A DNA stretch of 64,000 nucleotides from Nitrososphaeraceae archaeon (GTDB lineage: Archaea; Thermoproteota; Nitrososphaeria; Nitrososphaerales; Nitrososphaeraceae): the NCBI GenBank assembly GCA_031316115.1, contig JALDRC010000006.1:1-64000 (forward strand). Reading direction: 5' to 3'. The notes under the pieces are model-generated. The model had not been told where the DNA came from. It made no database searches and was given only the letters and a program-made list of their open reading frames with translations. Shown piece by piece: positions 9,055-18,483 of this stretch (position 1 is the stretch's first letter; every line of letters starts with the position of its first letter). A program made the position numbers and the translations under genes.

Positions 9055-9530
9055 TCCATCTTCCTATTTTTCAACAGATTATCAGAATTCCCGAATTCAC
9101 TCATATGTTTTGCAGCTTCATTTCTAGATTTTGATAGAAAATGTCCTTTGCTGTCAAATTTTTCCACGTTATTTTCGCAATCTGCAATACATATATCTTC
9201 TTTTGCATCCACATATAGTACATAATGAAGGTGAAATTGACACTCTTTTGTCCCATCTTAATTCTTTTGACAAAAGTATCATTTTTGTAAATTGGCAGCA
9301 ATCTGTTTCCATCTCCATCTATAGCGTATAATTTGGTTCATCTGGACTAAAGTCTAAATCAGGAGGTTGAAGGAATTGTCTATCATCTTCTCTAGCCATT
9401 CCCCACTTTCTGACAAATTTATAGTTCATAGCATTATGAAATTTATCATAAACAGTAGAAGATGTTCTGTTGCCTAATACAATATTGCTAACACAATTAG
9501 CTAACTCATTGTAGTCATATTATGTGAACT
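9055..9530 (-). pseudogene. decayed NHL-repeat beta-propeller protein
   Basis: On the minus strand the reading jumps between frames but reconstructs NHL blades. One frame gives KFVRKWG then QFLQPPDLDFSPDEPNYT (about 9350-9425), the next gives IDGDGNRLLPIYKNDTFVKR (about 9265-9325), and a third gives YVDAKEDICIADCENN and VEKFDSKGHFL (about 9125-9215). This is the blade pattern of the intact NHL gene at 42727-43923. At least two frameshifts separate the pieces, and the 5' part is missing or unrecognisable. Its tail runs into the promoter area of the DsbA-like gene. Confidence 0.7.
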
Positions 9531-9689
9531 AGAATAAATACAATGAATCGCTGGTAAGAAGATGAGAAATATTACTTGATTTTGATGTTATTAATAATTG
9601 ACCTATTGAATTAAATATGAATAAATACAAGAAAGTTTTGATTTTCCTTTCCAATTTCTCTATGGCGGATAATGCATGTTATATTCTTA

Positions 9690-9912
9690 TTATTTGAATT
9701 TTGATTCATGTAAAACATTGCTTCCGATATATCCATTCTCGTTTTTCGGTTTCAACTGTCTAATATTGTTTATTTGAAAAAGCATGTTTTTTAGTAACAT
9801 ACTTTATTACCACAACATTATTCATTCCCAATTCATTTTTGATGTTTTTATCATACTTAGTAATAGACTCATAATTCATTTGGAGATCTAATTCAATATC
9901 ACATTTCCTTTA
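9690..9912 (-). pseudogene. short decayed coding segment
   Basis: Minus-strand codons read like real protein in two frames joined by one shift: LDLQMNYESITKYDKNI and VVVIKYVTKKHAF, then QLKPKNENGYIGSNV and a stop at 9690-9692. There is no start codon and no recognised family. It may be the remains of a gene upstream of the NHL pseudogene. The stretch 9913-10143 shows nothing else. Confidence 0.35.
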
Positions 9913-10143
9913 TCTCATTTTTGCCGCATTATTTCTTGTTTATTTAGTTAGGTTACCAAGAATTGTTTAAGTACCTTATGGTTTAGCTGTAATTATTTCT
10001 CTCTTTACTATCCTTATATACTATTTCTCCAAAAGATTTTACCTGAAAAATAGTCATTGATTTTTACTTTGTTATGAATGACTAATATTGTAAATCCATC
10101 GGTTTATCAAAACCTTTTTCTAATTTAAATAATTATTTAATGT

Positions 10144-11103
10144 GTGGAAAAAGAAAAAATCATTAAAACTAGCTTTACGATATTTTTTTTATGTTTTCTG
10201 TTAATAGCTACTTTCTATTTAATATCTCAAAATTTGGTATTTTCACAACAAAATGAAGATGAAGATTATGAATCTATAAAAACTAATGTTGATCTGCATG
10301 TAGCTGACCTAAAGATTCATGAGAAAAATTCTACCGATCTAGATATATTTGGAATTAAAAAAATTTATCCCACTAAAAAAGGGGGTTTTGAATGGTTTCT
10401 AAATAAAGAGGATCCGGAATCAGATCGGTATTTACATAACTACAAAAGTATTGAAAAAAACGTAGATGACAGCTTTAACATTGGTGAAAGATCCCGAATG
10501 GGAGTATATTCTAAAGATGGAATAAGTTATCCAAAGGAAAATATGGAAACTTATAACTTTACGGAGCTTTCAAAAAAAGGATATTGGTATAAACCTTCAG
10601 ACTGGAAGAATGTAGAAATTACTGGGGAGTATTTATATAAAAAAGGCCAAGGTTCAGGCATAACTCATTATGCTCGATCCGAGGATCATTCTCTATTACA
10701 TAATGGATGTGGTGGATCAAGCTATAAACTTAAAATTCATTTCGATGGAACAAGTAGTATCAATAAAGAACAATCTCATCCAAAATCATGGAAGATACCA
10801 ATAAATACTACCCCTTTTGGTAAACTTGACAAAGATTGGTTTAGATTTAAGGGTGTAATTTATAATCTTCCTGATGGTACTGTTAAGCTTGAAAACTGGT
10901 TGGATCCTTTTCTAAATAATACTTGGACAAAATTTGCAGAATATCAAGATAAAGGGGGTTGGGGTAAAGATGGAAATAAATGCGGAGGTAAAAATGATCA
11001 CATAATAACATGGGGTTCACCAACTACGACTTTTAGATGGGATGATGCATTGGTTTATTTTAAAAATTTGAGTGTAAGAGAAATACAACCACCTAAAAGT
11101 TAA
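10144..11103 (+). CDS. secreted protein, possible carbohydrate-binding or lyase-like beta-jelly-roll
   Basis: This 319-residue protein starts at GTG 10144. A signal peptide or anchor (about 5-30) is followed by a soluble domain rich in aromatic and basic residues. It includes GSGITHYARSEDHSLLHNG and KLKIHFDGTSS near the middle and FRWDDALVYFKNLSVRE at the end. That alternation and the closing strand resemble concanavalin-like jelly rolls of polysaccharide lyases and laminarinases, but no catalytic signature was recognised. Cysteines C190 and about C280 could pair outside the cell. The family call is tentative; export is well supported. Confidence 0.7.
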   Translation: MEKEKIIKTSFTIFFLCFLLIATFYLISQNLVFSQQNEDEDYESIKTNVDLHVADLKIHEKNSTDLDIFGIKKIYPTKKGGFEWFLNKEDPESDRYLHNYKSIEKNVDDSFNIGERSRMGVYSKDGISYPKENMETYNFTELSKKGYWYKPSDWKNVEITGEYLYKKGQGSGITHYARSEDHSLLHNGCGGSSYKLKIHFDGTSSINKEQSHPKSWKIPINTTPFGKLDKDWFRFKGVIYNLPDGTVKLENWLDPFLNNTWTKFAEYQDKGGWGKDGNKCGGKNDHIITWGSPTTTFRWDDALVYFKNLSVREIQPPKS

Positions 11104-11485
11104 TACTGACAAAATTTTTCAGAAGAAAAAATGCCCATTATATCGACCATATTTTTATAACCACTTTAGTGACTCTGTTAAGATAAGAGATATACAGTAG
11201 AAATATGTTTCAATGATCTAGGATATTCTGTGCTCAATTTTAAGAGATTTAGCTAATCTAATCTAATAAAATATTCATTTGGTTATAATTATCAGTATCT
11301 TTCATGTAGTAATAAAATTTAAAGTCTCCTAATAAAGATAATTGAAAATATTATCATGTTTATTAATATCTAAAAATTTACGAAAAAAATATGACTTGGT
11401 TGCACATTAAGATCGGATTGTAGAAAACAGATATCATCAATTAATACAAACTTAAATATAGATTTAGTTTTCTTGATAAATACAA
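11104..11485. other. intergenic, no gene seen
   Basis: AT-rich, all frames interrupted. A TATA-like TTAAATATAG at about 11452-11461 lies 25-34 nt before the ATG at 11486 and may drive the Asp-box protein. Confidence 0.4.
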
Positions 11486-12916
11486 ATGAGTTCTAATATA
11501 AACACTTTTAGCAATCTTTCGAAAATAATTCTTTTAAGCTTTCTAATATTGGTCTTGATCTTCATAACAATTTCATCACCAAGTAATTCAACTAATAATG
11601 CATATTCCCAAAATGATAAGATCCTGGATTTGAGTAATGGTATAATAAATTCGACAAACCCGATAATACAATTGATTGATAATAATACTATTTATGTAGT
11701 TTGGACGGGTATTACAAATCATGGATTTAATGAGGAAGTACAAAGTGATATATTCCTTGCAAGAAGTGAAAATAATGGAGATTCTTTTGAAAAAATTAAT
11801 GTAAGTAATGATCCTGGAAGCTCTTTTAATCCCAAATTTATAGCTTCTTCTAACAAAATTTTTGTAGTATGGGAAGATGATACGTTTTCGAATAAAGTTA
11901 GTCAGAACATAAACACGAGCATTTTCTTTAAACAAAGCGATGACAAAAAAGGATTATCATTTAGTTCTCCAATCTCATTAAGCTCATCAAATAAAGATTC
12001 TAGTAATCCAGATATTTCTGTTAATAATGATAAAAATCTTTTTGTAGTATGGGAAGATACCTATGACGGAATTAGCGAAATATCTCTTCAAAGCCAAGAT
12101 ATAGTTACTATCGATAACACGACTTTTTCAGAAGTAAAAATAATAAGTGGAGATAATAAAGAAGGAGAGTATGAAACCAGTCCACATGTTGTGACAACAA
12201 ATAACACTATTAATATTATATGGATTGATACCAATTTCAACAAAGAAATATCAAAAATATTAAAACGCACTAGTATTGATAATGGTATTAATTTTCAAAA
12301 TACTAATCAACTAAATAATGATTCGAAAATGTCCGGTAAGATAGTTACAAACTCTAATAATGAAGAGATTTATGTTCTGTGGCAGGAAGACATCAATGGC
12401 CATTATGATGTATATCTTTCAAAGAGTTCAGACGGTGGAACTACATTTAAAGAATCGGTAAACGTGAGTAATGATTTGGGAGATTCAATCAATCCCAATT
12501 TTATCATTTCATCTAACAATGATGTACATGTAGTATGGAATGATAATAGTACTGATAAAGGAAATAATATTTTTATTAAATCGAGTTCAGACGGTGGAAC
12601 TACATTTAAAGAATCGGTAAACGTGAGTAATTCTACCAACTCCAATTCAATTAATCCGCAAATAGTCAGTAATGGTAATGAGATATTTGTGGTTTGGCAG
12701 GAAGACATCAATGGCCATTATGATGTATATCTTTCAAAGAGTTCAGACGGTGGAACTACATTTAAAGAACCGATAAATGTAAGTAATTCTACCAACTCCA
12801 ATTCAATTAATCCGCAAATAGTCAGTAATGGTAATGAGATATTTGTGGTTTGGCAGGAAGATAAAAGTGGAAACAATCATATCTATTTCACCAAATTTAT
12901 TGATTCAATATCATAA
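11486..12916 (+). CDS. secreted Asp-box (BNR/sialidase-like) beta-propeller protein
   Basis: This 476-residue protein has a signal anchor (about 12-32) and then a propeller built from repeats of about 50 residues. Each repeat contains IFVVW-ED, a strand, and an Asp-box S-S-D-G-G-T-T-F followed by NVSN. Clear Asp-boxes are at about residues 93-100 (SENNGDSF), 314-321, 367-374 and 419-426. Asp-boxes fold beta-hairpins in sialidases and other propellers, but no sialidase catalytic residues were seen, so a binding or structural surface role is more likely. The last repeats are nearly identical at DNA level, a sign of recent duplication or gene conversion. The ectodomain has many Asn-X-Ser/Thr sites. 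Confidence 0.82.
   Translation: MSSNINTFSNLSKIILLSFLILVLIFITISSPSNSTNNAYSQNDKILDLSNGIINSTNPIIQLIDNNTIYVVWTGITNHGFNEEVQSDIFLARSENNGDSFEKINVSNDPGSSFNPKFIASSNKIFVVWEDDTFSNKVSQNINTSIFFKQSDDKKGLSFSSPISLSSSNKDSSNPDISVNNDKNLFVVWEDTYDGISEISLQSQDIVTIDNTTFSEVKIISGDNKEGEYETSPHVVTTNNTINIIWIDTNFNKEISKILKRTSIDNGINFQNTNQLNNDSKMSGKIVTNSNNEEIYVLWQEDINGHYDVYLSKSSDGGTTFKESVNVSNDLGDSINPNFIISSNNDVHVVWNDNSTDKGNNIFIKSSSDGGTTFKESVNVSNSTNSNSINPQIVSNGNEIFVVWQEDINGHYDVYLSKSSDGGTTFKEPINVSNSTNSNSINPQIVSNGNEIFVVWQEDKSGNNHIYFTKFIDSIS
12425..12865 (+). repeat. near-identical in-gene tandem repeats, 159 and 156 bp apart
   Basis: The string AGTTCAGACGGTGGAACTAC begins at 12425, 12584 and 12740. From 12584 and 12740 the identity runs on for more than 110 bp through the NSTNSNSINPQ and IFVVWQED codons. 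The segment coding for GHYDVYLSKSSDGG is duplicated at 12383 and 12698. Spacings are multiples of three, so the copy number could change without breaking the frame. Confidence 0.9.
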
Positions 12917-13125
12917 AATCTTCACAGATACTTTTTTGATAGAATCCAAATAATTGCAAATAACGAGATAAATTTTATTAAATCAAAATAAATTTTTCAT
13001 ATTTTTTAAAATGAACAAAGAAAGGTAACGTATTCTATTTTCTATTGTTTTTTTGAATGTGTATACATCATTGACAGTTATGCTAAGAATAACTTTATTT
13101 TTAATTGGTCTTTCAACTAACTCTG

Positions 13126-13272
13126 CTAGAAATTCAAAGATTTTATCATTTCTCCTACATTTACAACCATTTGATCAACAGCGATGATGATACCTAAATC
13201 TGCTCCATCACGTGTTGTAACACTCTTATGAATAAAATTGTTCATTGAGTGACATGTATACGTATTTTTCAT
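13126..13272 (-). CDS. 48-residue PRC-barrel-like protein or half-gene remnant
   Basis: An intact small frame starts at ATG 13272. Its centre, NFIHKSVTTRDGADLGIII then AVDQMVVNV, resembles the first half of a PRC-barrel or DUF2171 domain, where a short strand, V-T-R-D-G, G-x-I and AVD recur. The usual second half is absent and the frame ends in KSLNF. It could be a genuine half-barrel protein or the remains of a longer gene. No cotranscribed neighbour. Confidence 0.4.
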   Translation of the reverse strand: MKNTYTCHSMNNFIHKSVTTRDGADLGIIIAVDQMVVNVGEMIKSLNF

Positions 13273-13590
13273 ATCTATCAGCTTTAAATCAAATTCAATA
13301 GATAACCATAATGTGACTTCGTGGATATATTTATCATAATTTTATAAAAATTGATTGACTATATAAAAGAGTAATTTAACTAAATTAACCAATCTATAAA
13401 TATATTACCACAATAGTAAATATGTGTTATGGAATAAATTAGAGACGATCCAAGTTATTCTCATATTGTTTTCCATAGAATGGACTAGACTTGCAATTTC
13501 GCAAGGTGAAAATAATTTTTCATTTAGTCAAATTGTAACTAAAAATAACATAGGATGAAATTCTTAGAATAAAAAATGGTTTGATGAAAG
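13273..13590. other. intergenic, no gene seen
   Basis: AT-rich with frequent stops. It precedes the TTG-started patatin gene. No clear TATA box at the usual distance was found. Confidence 0.4.
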
Positions 13591-14754
13591 TTGAATATAA
13601 AAGAATTTGAAAATGTTTTAATTTTACAGGGGGGAGGATCTTTAGGAGCATTTGGATGCGGAGTTTTTAAAGAGCTTGCAAATCAAGGCATAAAGTTCGA
13701 TATACTTGCTGGGACCTCAATTGGGGGAGTTAATGCAGCTATAATTGCAGGAAGTAAACATGATAACCCTGAAAAAGATTTAGAACAATTTTGGTGCGAG
13801 GTTGGTGAGAATAACACAGATATCTATCCCTCTACATCAACTCTGCACTTATTAGCTAATTATAATCCATTTCTTATCCATTCTAGCTACAAGCAATATG
13901 ATCATTTAAAATCTATGAATTCTTTTTATAGTTCAGCATTTTTTGGTAATAAAGCTATTTTTTCACCTAGATGGAATATCGAGAATTTACAAACTGATCC
14001 GGAGTATTTCCAACCTGAAAAATGGACATATATATATGACATCACATTGTTGGAGAAAACCTTAGAAAAATACATAAATTATAAGAAACTTGGACCAGAT
14101 GGAAAATCTAATGGACGACTGATAATAACAGCTGTGAATGTTCTAACCTCAGAACCATTAACATTTGATAGTTTTAAGATACAAATAACACCTAAACATA
14201 TACTGGCTACATGTGCATATCCATTGTATTTGTTGCCTTGGATAGAGCTTGAAAGAGGTATGTATTGTTGGGATGGAGGAATATTAAGTAATACGCCTGT
14301 TAGAGAAGTGATAGAAGCATCACCAGTAATAAATAAAAATTTATTCATAGTTGAAAACTATCCTAGAAAAATAAAAGAACTTCCTAGCAATATATACGAT
14401 GTTTTACATAGAACTCGAGATATGATTTTTAGCGATAAGACAACACATAATATAAAAATGTCCAAAATTATTACAAGATACTTGAGGTTTATAGATCAAC
14501 TTTATAAAATAATAGAAAAAAATAAAGAGAATTATAAATTGGATGAAAAAGAATTTCAGCAGATAACAGCCAAATATAGGAAATTCAAAGTTGAACGTGG
14601 AGCTGAAATTCAAAATATCTATTATATCGATAGAGAAGAAAAAGCTCCGCACATGTATGAGAATATAGACTTTTCCCTGAAAACCATCAAAGAATTAATT
14701 AAACATGGAGAGAAAAAAACAAAACAGGTCTTGAAAGATAAAAACCTTAGATAA
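13591..14754 (+). CDS. patatin-like phospholipase/lipid acyl hydrolase
   Basis: This 387-residue cytoplasmic hydrolase has a Ser-Asp dyad. The oxyanion loop is GGGSLG (14-19), the nucleophile elbow G41-T-S43-I-G45, and the catalytic Asp D228 in WDGGILSNTP. It cleaves acyl chains from lipids. In archaea, with ether-linked membranes, the natural substrate may be fatty-acyl storage compounds or foreign lipids. The C-terminal 100 residues are charged and helical (EKNKENYKLDEKEFQQ). The start is TTG 13591, because no ATG or GTG precedes the family's first strand in this frame. Confidence 0.88.
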   Translation: MNIKEFENVLILQGGGSLGAFGCGVFKELANQGIKFDILAGTSIGGVNAAIIAGSKHDNPEKDLEQFWCEVGENNTDIYPSTSTLHLLANYNPFLIHSSYKQYDHLKSMNSFYSSAFFGNKAIFSPRWNIENLQTDPEYFQPEKWTYIYDITLLEKTLEKYINYKKLGPDGKSNGRLIITAVNVLTSEPLTFDSFKIQITPKHILATCAYPLYLLPWIELERGMYCWDGGILSNTPVREVIEASPVINKNLFIVENYPRKIKELPSNIYDVLHRTRDMIFSDKTTHNIKMSKIITRYLRFIDQLYKIIEKNKENYKLDEKEFQQITAKYRKFKVERGAEIQNIYYIDREEKAPHMYENIDFSLKTIKELIKHGEKKTKQVLKDKNLR

Positions 14755-15308
14755 TTATTGTAAAGTTTATTTAAACATATTTTAAAAAAATATATTAATA
14801 GATTAAGTTACTTTATTTTGTATGACTTTTTTATTGAAAAAATCTAATAGAACAAAAATACAAATGATGGCTTATGATGCTCACTTTCTAAACTGAAAAT
14901 ATATTCATAGAAAGAATGATACCTCATTTGAATTAATTTCGTTGGATATATTAAAATCATATAATATTGTTTTTTTGGTTTTCTCAAAGAATATTCTCAT
15001 TTACCTTTTTCACATCATTTATTATCAAATTAAATATCAAAATTCATTATTCAATATCATACAAGAGAATAACCTTATATAATTTCCAATAATGTAATTG
15101 GTTCAAATGTTCAAACTATTCAAAAAAGATGCTACTTTTGTATAAAGTAGTATAGAATCAGATAGGGAAGATAAAAAAATTTATCTATGTATATCAAGTG
15201 AATATTTCTTTTATTCAGAAGATAGCTATTATGGATACTATGAAAATAAATCTATCATTTCACATCAACGAAAATTTAATATCATATTTTCGAAATACAT
15301 AAAAATGA
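14755..15308. other. intergenic, no gene seen
   Basis: Very AT-rich, no supported frame on either strand, no RNA gene recognised. Confidence 0.4.
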
Positions 15309-15767
15309 TTATCTTTTGAAGCGTGTTGATTTCTTATATAAAAGTAAACTGTTTTTAACGACCTTGATTAATTTTAGAACCCGTATTAATTTTAAAAATC
15401 TCATAATGCTCAGTATTCGGAAAAATGGAATTAACAAAATTATATCTAACCAATGTTTACGAAAAAATATTTTATAATCTCGTATTTCTGAATATTTTAC
15501 CCCTAAATCTATTACAAAGACAATCCAAATAATCCAATTTATTATGTATATTGGTTGTTGTAACTCCGAAGGCAAGGAAAACAAAGGGGAATTAATACAA
15601 AAAGGTTTAGTTAAATTTTCGAGTATTTTTCCCCAAATTTCTTGTTCTTTTAAACAAAGGAGATCTGTATCAAACGCAATAAAACCTATCACAAATAACA
15701 ATAGCCAGACTACTGTAGTTGTATCTACGAAACTTATCCATCTAGCAGAGCATGATAGGAATTTCAA
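15309..15767 (-). CDS. voltage-sensor-like four-helix membrane protein without a pore
   Basis: This 152-residue protein has helices at about 17-33, 70-92 and 103-120 and a basic S4-like helix (RILSIMRFLKLIRVLKLIKV, 118-137). Arg/Lys recurs every third or fourth residue there, as in the voltage sensors of ion channels. The preceding EIRDYKIFFRKHWLDI resembles the S2-S3 link of K+ channels. No pore helix or selectivity filter (T-x-G-Y-G) follows; the protein stops after LLLYKKSTRFKR. It could be a voltage-sensor-only protein like Hv1, or a channel gene that lost its 3' end. A loop with two cysteines (C38, C57) lies after the first helix. Confidence 0.7.
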   Translation of the reverse strand: MKFLSCSARWISFVDTTTVVWLLLFVIGFIAFDTDLLCLKEQEIWGKILENLTKPFCINSPLFSLPSELQQPIYIINWIIWIVFVIDLGVKYSEIRDYKIFFRKHWLDIILLIPFFRILSIMRFLKLIRVLKLIKVVKNSLLLYKKSTRFKR

Positions 15768-16119
15768 TTATTAATAGAATTAATTTAGTTTGATTATTTA
15801 TTTAATAATTTTCGATTTACAAAAAACAAATCAAAATTTGCTTTAAATAAAGAGATTTGGTATTTATCAGGAATATATTATAAAATATACCAGCATCAAT
15901 TATAATAATTTAGACCATTTCCTAGATTCAAGTCGGAGTTCTCAAGTGTTGTTTTATTGTCAAAAAAAGTTTTCTACAGACAGCATATAAATGCATACAA
16001 TAAATAGGAAACTTCTCGTCCTGTTTTTAATATTGATTATAATAATATCAATTTATTATATACTAGATTATTTTTTGTTGTAATTCATATTTGACAATAA
16101 AAATAAATGAATGTATTAT
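15768..16119. other. intergenic, no gene seen
   Basis: AT-rich spacer upstream of the voltage-sensor gene and downstream of the secreted protein at 16120. Nothing recognised. Confidence 0.4.
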
Positions 16120-16560
16120 TTATTGTCCGAATGGAAGAGGAAGTTTTGCAGTTGCTACAATATCAGAGGGATTAGGATCAGGATCATTTACTGGTTCAGA
16201 AGTGACATAGAATATTGTATATGTGTATGGATTAACCATTGTTTGATTAATTCTAAGGGAGTTATCGTCATCAAATTTTCCTAAACTCAACGAATATCCT
16301 GATGCATCGCCTTTATCCTCGAGCCATCCTTCATATGTCTGGAGCTCTTGTCTGGTAGGATCCATAACTGCAGTAAGACTAAGTGTATTATTTTGGACAT
16401 CTATGGTTAGACTTCCTTGTTTCTCTCCTCCGTATAATTCTGAGATAGTAGGAGCGGTTAAATCTAATGTGATTTGTTGTCCAAATGAATGATTAATAAT
16501 TAATCCTATACTCATCATAAACACGATTCCGATTGAAAATAGTCCGAAACTGATTTGCAT
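16120..16560 (-). CDS. small secreted protein, weakly like the anti-sigma-K (RskA) C-terminal domain
   Basis: This 146-residue protein has an N-terminal signal (about 5-27, cleavage near GQQI) and a compact ectodomain. The order of strands, TYEGWLEDKGDASGYSLSLG followed by DDDNSLRINQTM and YTIFYVTSEPVNDPDP, resembles the extracellular domain of RskA-like proteins. The intracellular anti-sigma part is missing. I treat it as a secreted protein of unknown role. No cysteines. Confidence 0.7.
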   Translation of the reverse strand: MQISFGLFSIGIVFMMSIGLIINHSFGQQITLDLTAPTISELYGGEKQGSLTIDVQNNTLSLTAVMDPTRQELQTYEGWLEDKGDASGYSLSLGKFDDDNSLRINQTMVNPYTYTIFYVTSEPVNDPDPNPSDIVATAKLPLPFGQ

Positions 16561-17305
16561 TAATAATGGATGAATATCTTAATTTAAATATTTATCTATA
16601 AAATGATTTATTAAAGGATTTCATTTGAGAAATAGTTGAGAAAATTTGATTCTATTAAAAACCTACCTCCATTCAAACAACCAATATTAAATTTTTATTA
16701 CTTGATCTTTAATATCAAACCCAACATTCTTTACATCAAACCTAACCCTGTATCCTTAATTTGACCCAGGTATTGCAGGTTATCATTTTACAAGATAATG
16801 GTAGATTATTCACAGAAAGATCATTATCACTTTGACAATGTTTTAGATATATTATAAGAATTGCATCCATTTAAATGCTTGAAATAAAATATACTTTTAC
16901 ATACTCGCCGAGGAATTAACAGAAAACTTCCTAGTTTTCCAAAATCTTCTTTCTACTAAACCTTCTGAAATTAGAGCTGAGATTTTCAACCCTATCAAAT
17001 TATGGATTATGTATTATAAATATGATACACGTCTAACTACCTGTTTCACTAATCGGGATACAAGATATGATGTTTTTAGGTACGAATATGTTTCTACCCA
17101 ATATATACCGAATTCAAGAATCAGACCTTTATGAACCAATGCATGCATAACAACAGGTAGAGCAATGAGAATTTTTGAAAGTTTTTGATTAATGATTTAA
17201 AATATCATAAATGCTGAAAAAATAGTTATTTTATATAGATGTCAATATAACTCCATCTACAATTTCATCCTAGGCAAAAAAATAGATCCTCTTTTCAAAA
17301 CTTGA
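16561..17305. other. intergenic, no supported gene
   Basis: A 44-codon minus-strand frame (17014-17148) opens here but has no family resemblance. The remainder is stop-filled and AT-rich. Confidence 0.4.
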
Positions 17306-17313
17306 TTTTTTTC
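17306..17313. repeat. 8-bp target-site duplication, left copy
   Basis: TTTTTTTC here is repeated exactly at 18035-18042, directly outside both ends of the IS6-like element. An 8-bp duplication is the IS6-family norm. Confidence 0.9.
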
Positions 17314-18034
17314 GGCTCTGTTAAGATAAGATAATATTCACCTCCTTTAACCAAAAATTATTGTTATTATTTGTTATTACATCGTTATACATAGAAGTAA
17401 AGAATTGTATCCAGTTATGAACATGAAATAGATTACATTCAATTTGCTTACAAGGATAGTAATCATCAAATGATTCAATTCTATCTTTAAAATACTGGTT
17501 TGCTCTTTCCATCAAACTTTTTTCTATTGAAGAATGTAGATAGTGTTTTAATTCAATTACATGACACGCTTCCTCGTACCATGTACCGCCATCTGTATAG
17601 ACAGTATGTTTTCCATATTTTGTAACTAATGATCTAATGAATTTTTCTGCAACAAGCATGTTTCTCTCTTCAGAAATATAGATTCCAAGCACCGAAGAGT
17701 TAATTGGTTCTATACATATCCATAACCAAAAATGTTGACTACCAATCTGAATAATTGTTTCATCTATAATAAAAGCAGTTACTCTTTTTCTTTTGTAGAT
17801 CTGACAGGAACCAAACCTTTGTATCCAATTCCAAACAGAAACATGACTCCTTTTATCATCTCTAAATACTACTAATGCTTTAGATGTACTGCGTAGGCTC
17901 AAACCAAGAAAGTACAGATAAAGAGAATACATTACAATAAAAGAAGCTGTTCTATTTCTTTCAAATTTGATTTGATTCATACGATAAATATAAAGTTCTT
18001 AGCTATAGCTGTTTCTGCTTAAGTTAACAGAACC
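17314..18034 (-). mobile_element. IS6-like insertion sequence, copy 1 (frame intact)
   Basis: A 721-bp element. GGCTCTGTTAAGATAAG at 17314 matches the reverse complement of the right end (GGTTCTGTTAACTTAAG, ending 18034) as terminal inverted repeats. It carries one transposase gene of 660 bp. The size, single DDE transposase and 8-bp direct repeat fit the IS6 family. It is the only copy in the window with an uninterrupted transposase. Confidence 0.92.
17321..17980 (-). CDS. IS6-like DDE transposase
   Basis: This 219-residue transposase has a DDE_Tnp_IS240-type catalytic domain. The acidic triad is D73 (FIIDETII), D130 (VYTDGGTWY) and E159 (KSLMERANQ, with the usual basic residues nearby). 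The N-terminal 60 residues (SLRSTSKALVVFRDDKRSHV then SVWNWIQRF) form the helical DNA-binding part. The frame fills almost the whole element, and its stop lies inside the left inverted repeat. All key residues are present, so it may be active. Confidence 0.92.
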   Translation of the reverse strand: MNQIKFERNRTASFIVMYSLYLYFLGLSLRSTSKALVVFRDDKRSHVSVWNWIQRFGSCQIYKRKRVTAFIIDETIIQIGSQHFWLWICIEPINSSVLGIYISEERNMLVAEKFIRSLVTKYGKHTVYTDGGTWYEEACHVIELKHYLHSSIEKSLMERANQYFKDRIESFDDYYPCKQIECNLFHVHNWIQFFTSMYNDVITNNNNNFWLKEVNIILS

Positions 18035-18042
18035 TTTTTTTC

Positions 18043-18483
18043 TAATGATTAATAGTTATTTGGAAAAGGAAGATCAATCAGAATGACCAAATGTGAATAA
18101 TACATTATAATACATATGGTGTTTTATATTTTCAAAAAAAATCGATTGATTGTTATCTAATAAGAATATATCAAACCTTGAACTGCTTCCTTATCTGATA
18201 CTAATTTTCTTTTGATAGATGGATGAAAAAAAGGGTAAGAAATATGATATTAAAATAGAGATAAATGGAAGTAATTAACCAAAACACAGAGCTATAATTT
18301 TTAAATAAAATGAATCAAGTTATATAATAGAGTTAAAGAAATTGTTAAATGTGTTGCCAATACCAATATTAACATATATAGTGATAGATAATGATTGAAG
18401 TCAAGACTGTAAAGAAATTATGGAGTATAAGTTTTTTCTATAGAAATCAAAAGCATCTATTAACTTTTGTTTAAGATTGAAAA
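18043..18483. other. intergenic, no gene seen
   Basis: AT-rich spacer between the element and the HD-domain gene. No clear TATA box at the expected distance from the TTG start was found. Confidence 0.4.

Noticed and set aside
12383-12865. Regularly spaced repeats that could be taken for a CRISPR array
   Set aside because: They are in frame, encode Asp-box blades, and their spacers are also repeated.
17014-17148. 44-codon minus-strand frame
   Set aside because: No family resemblance and no promoter at a sensible distance.
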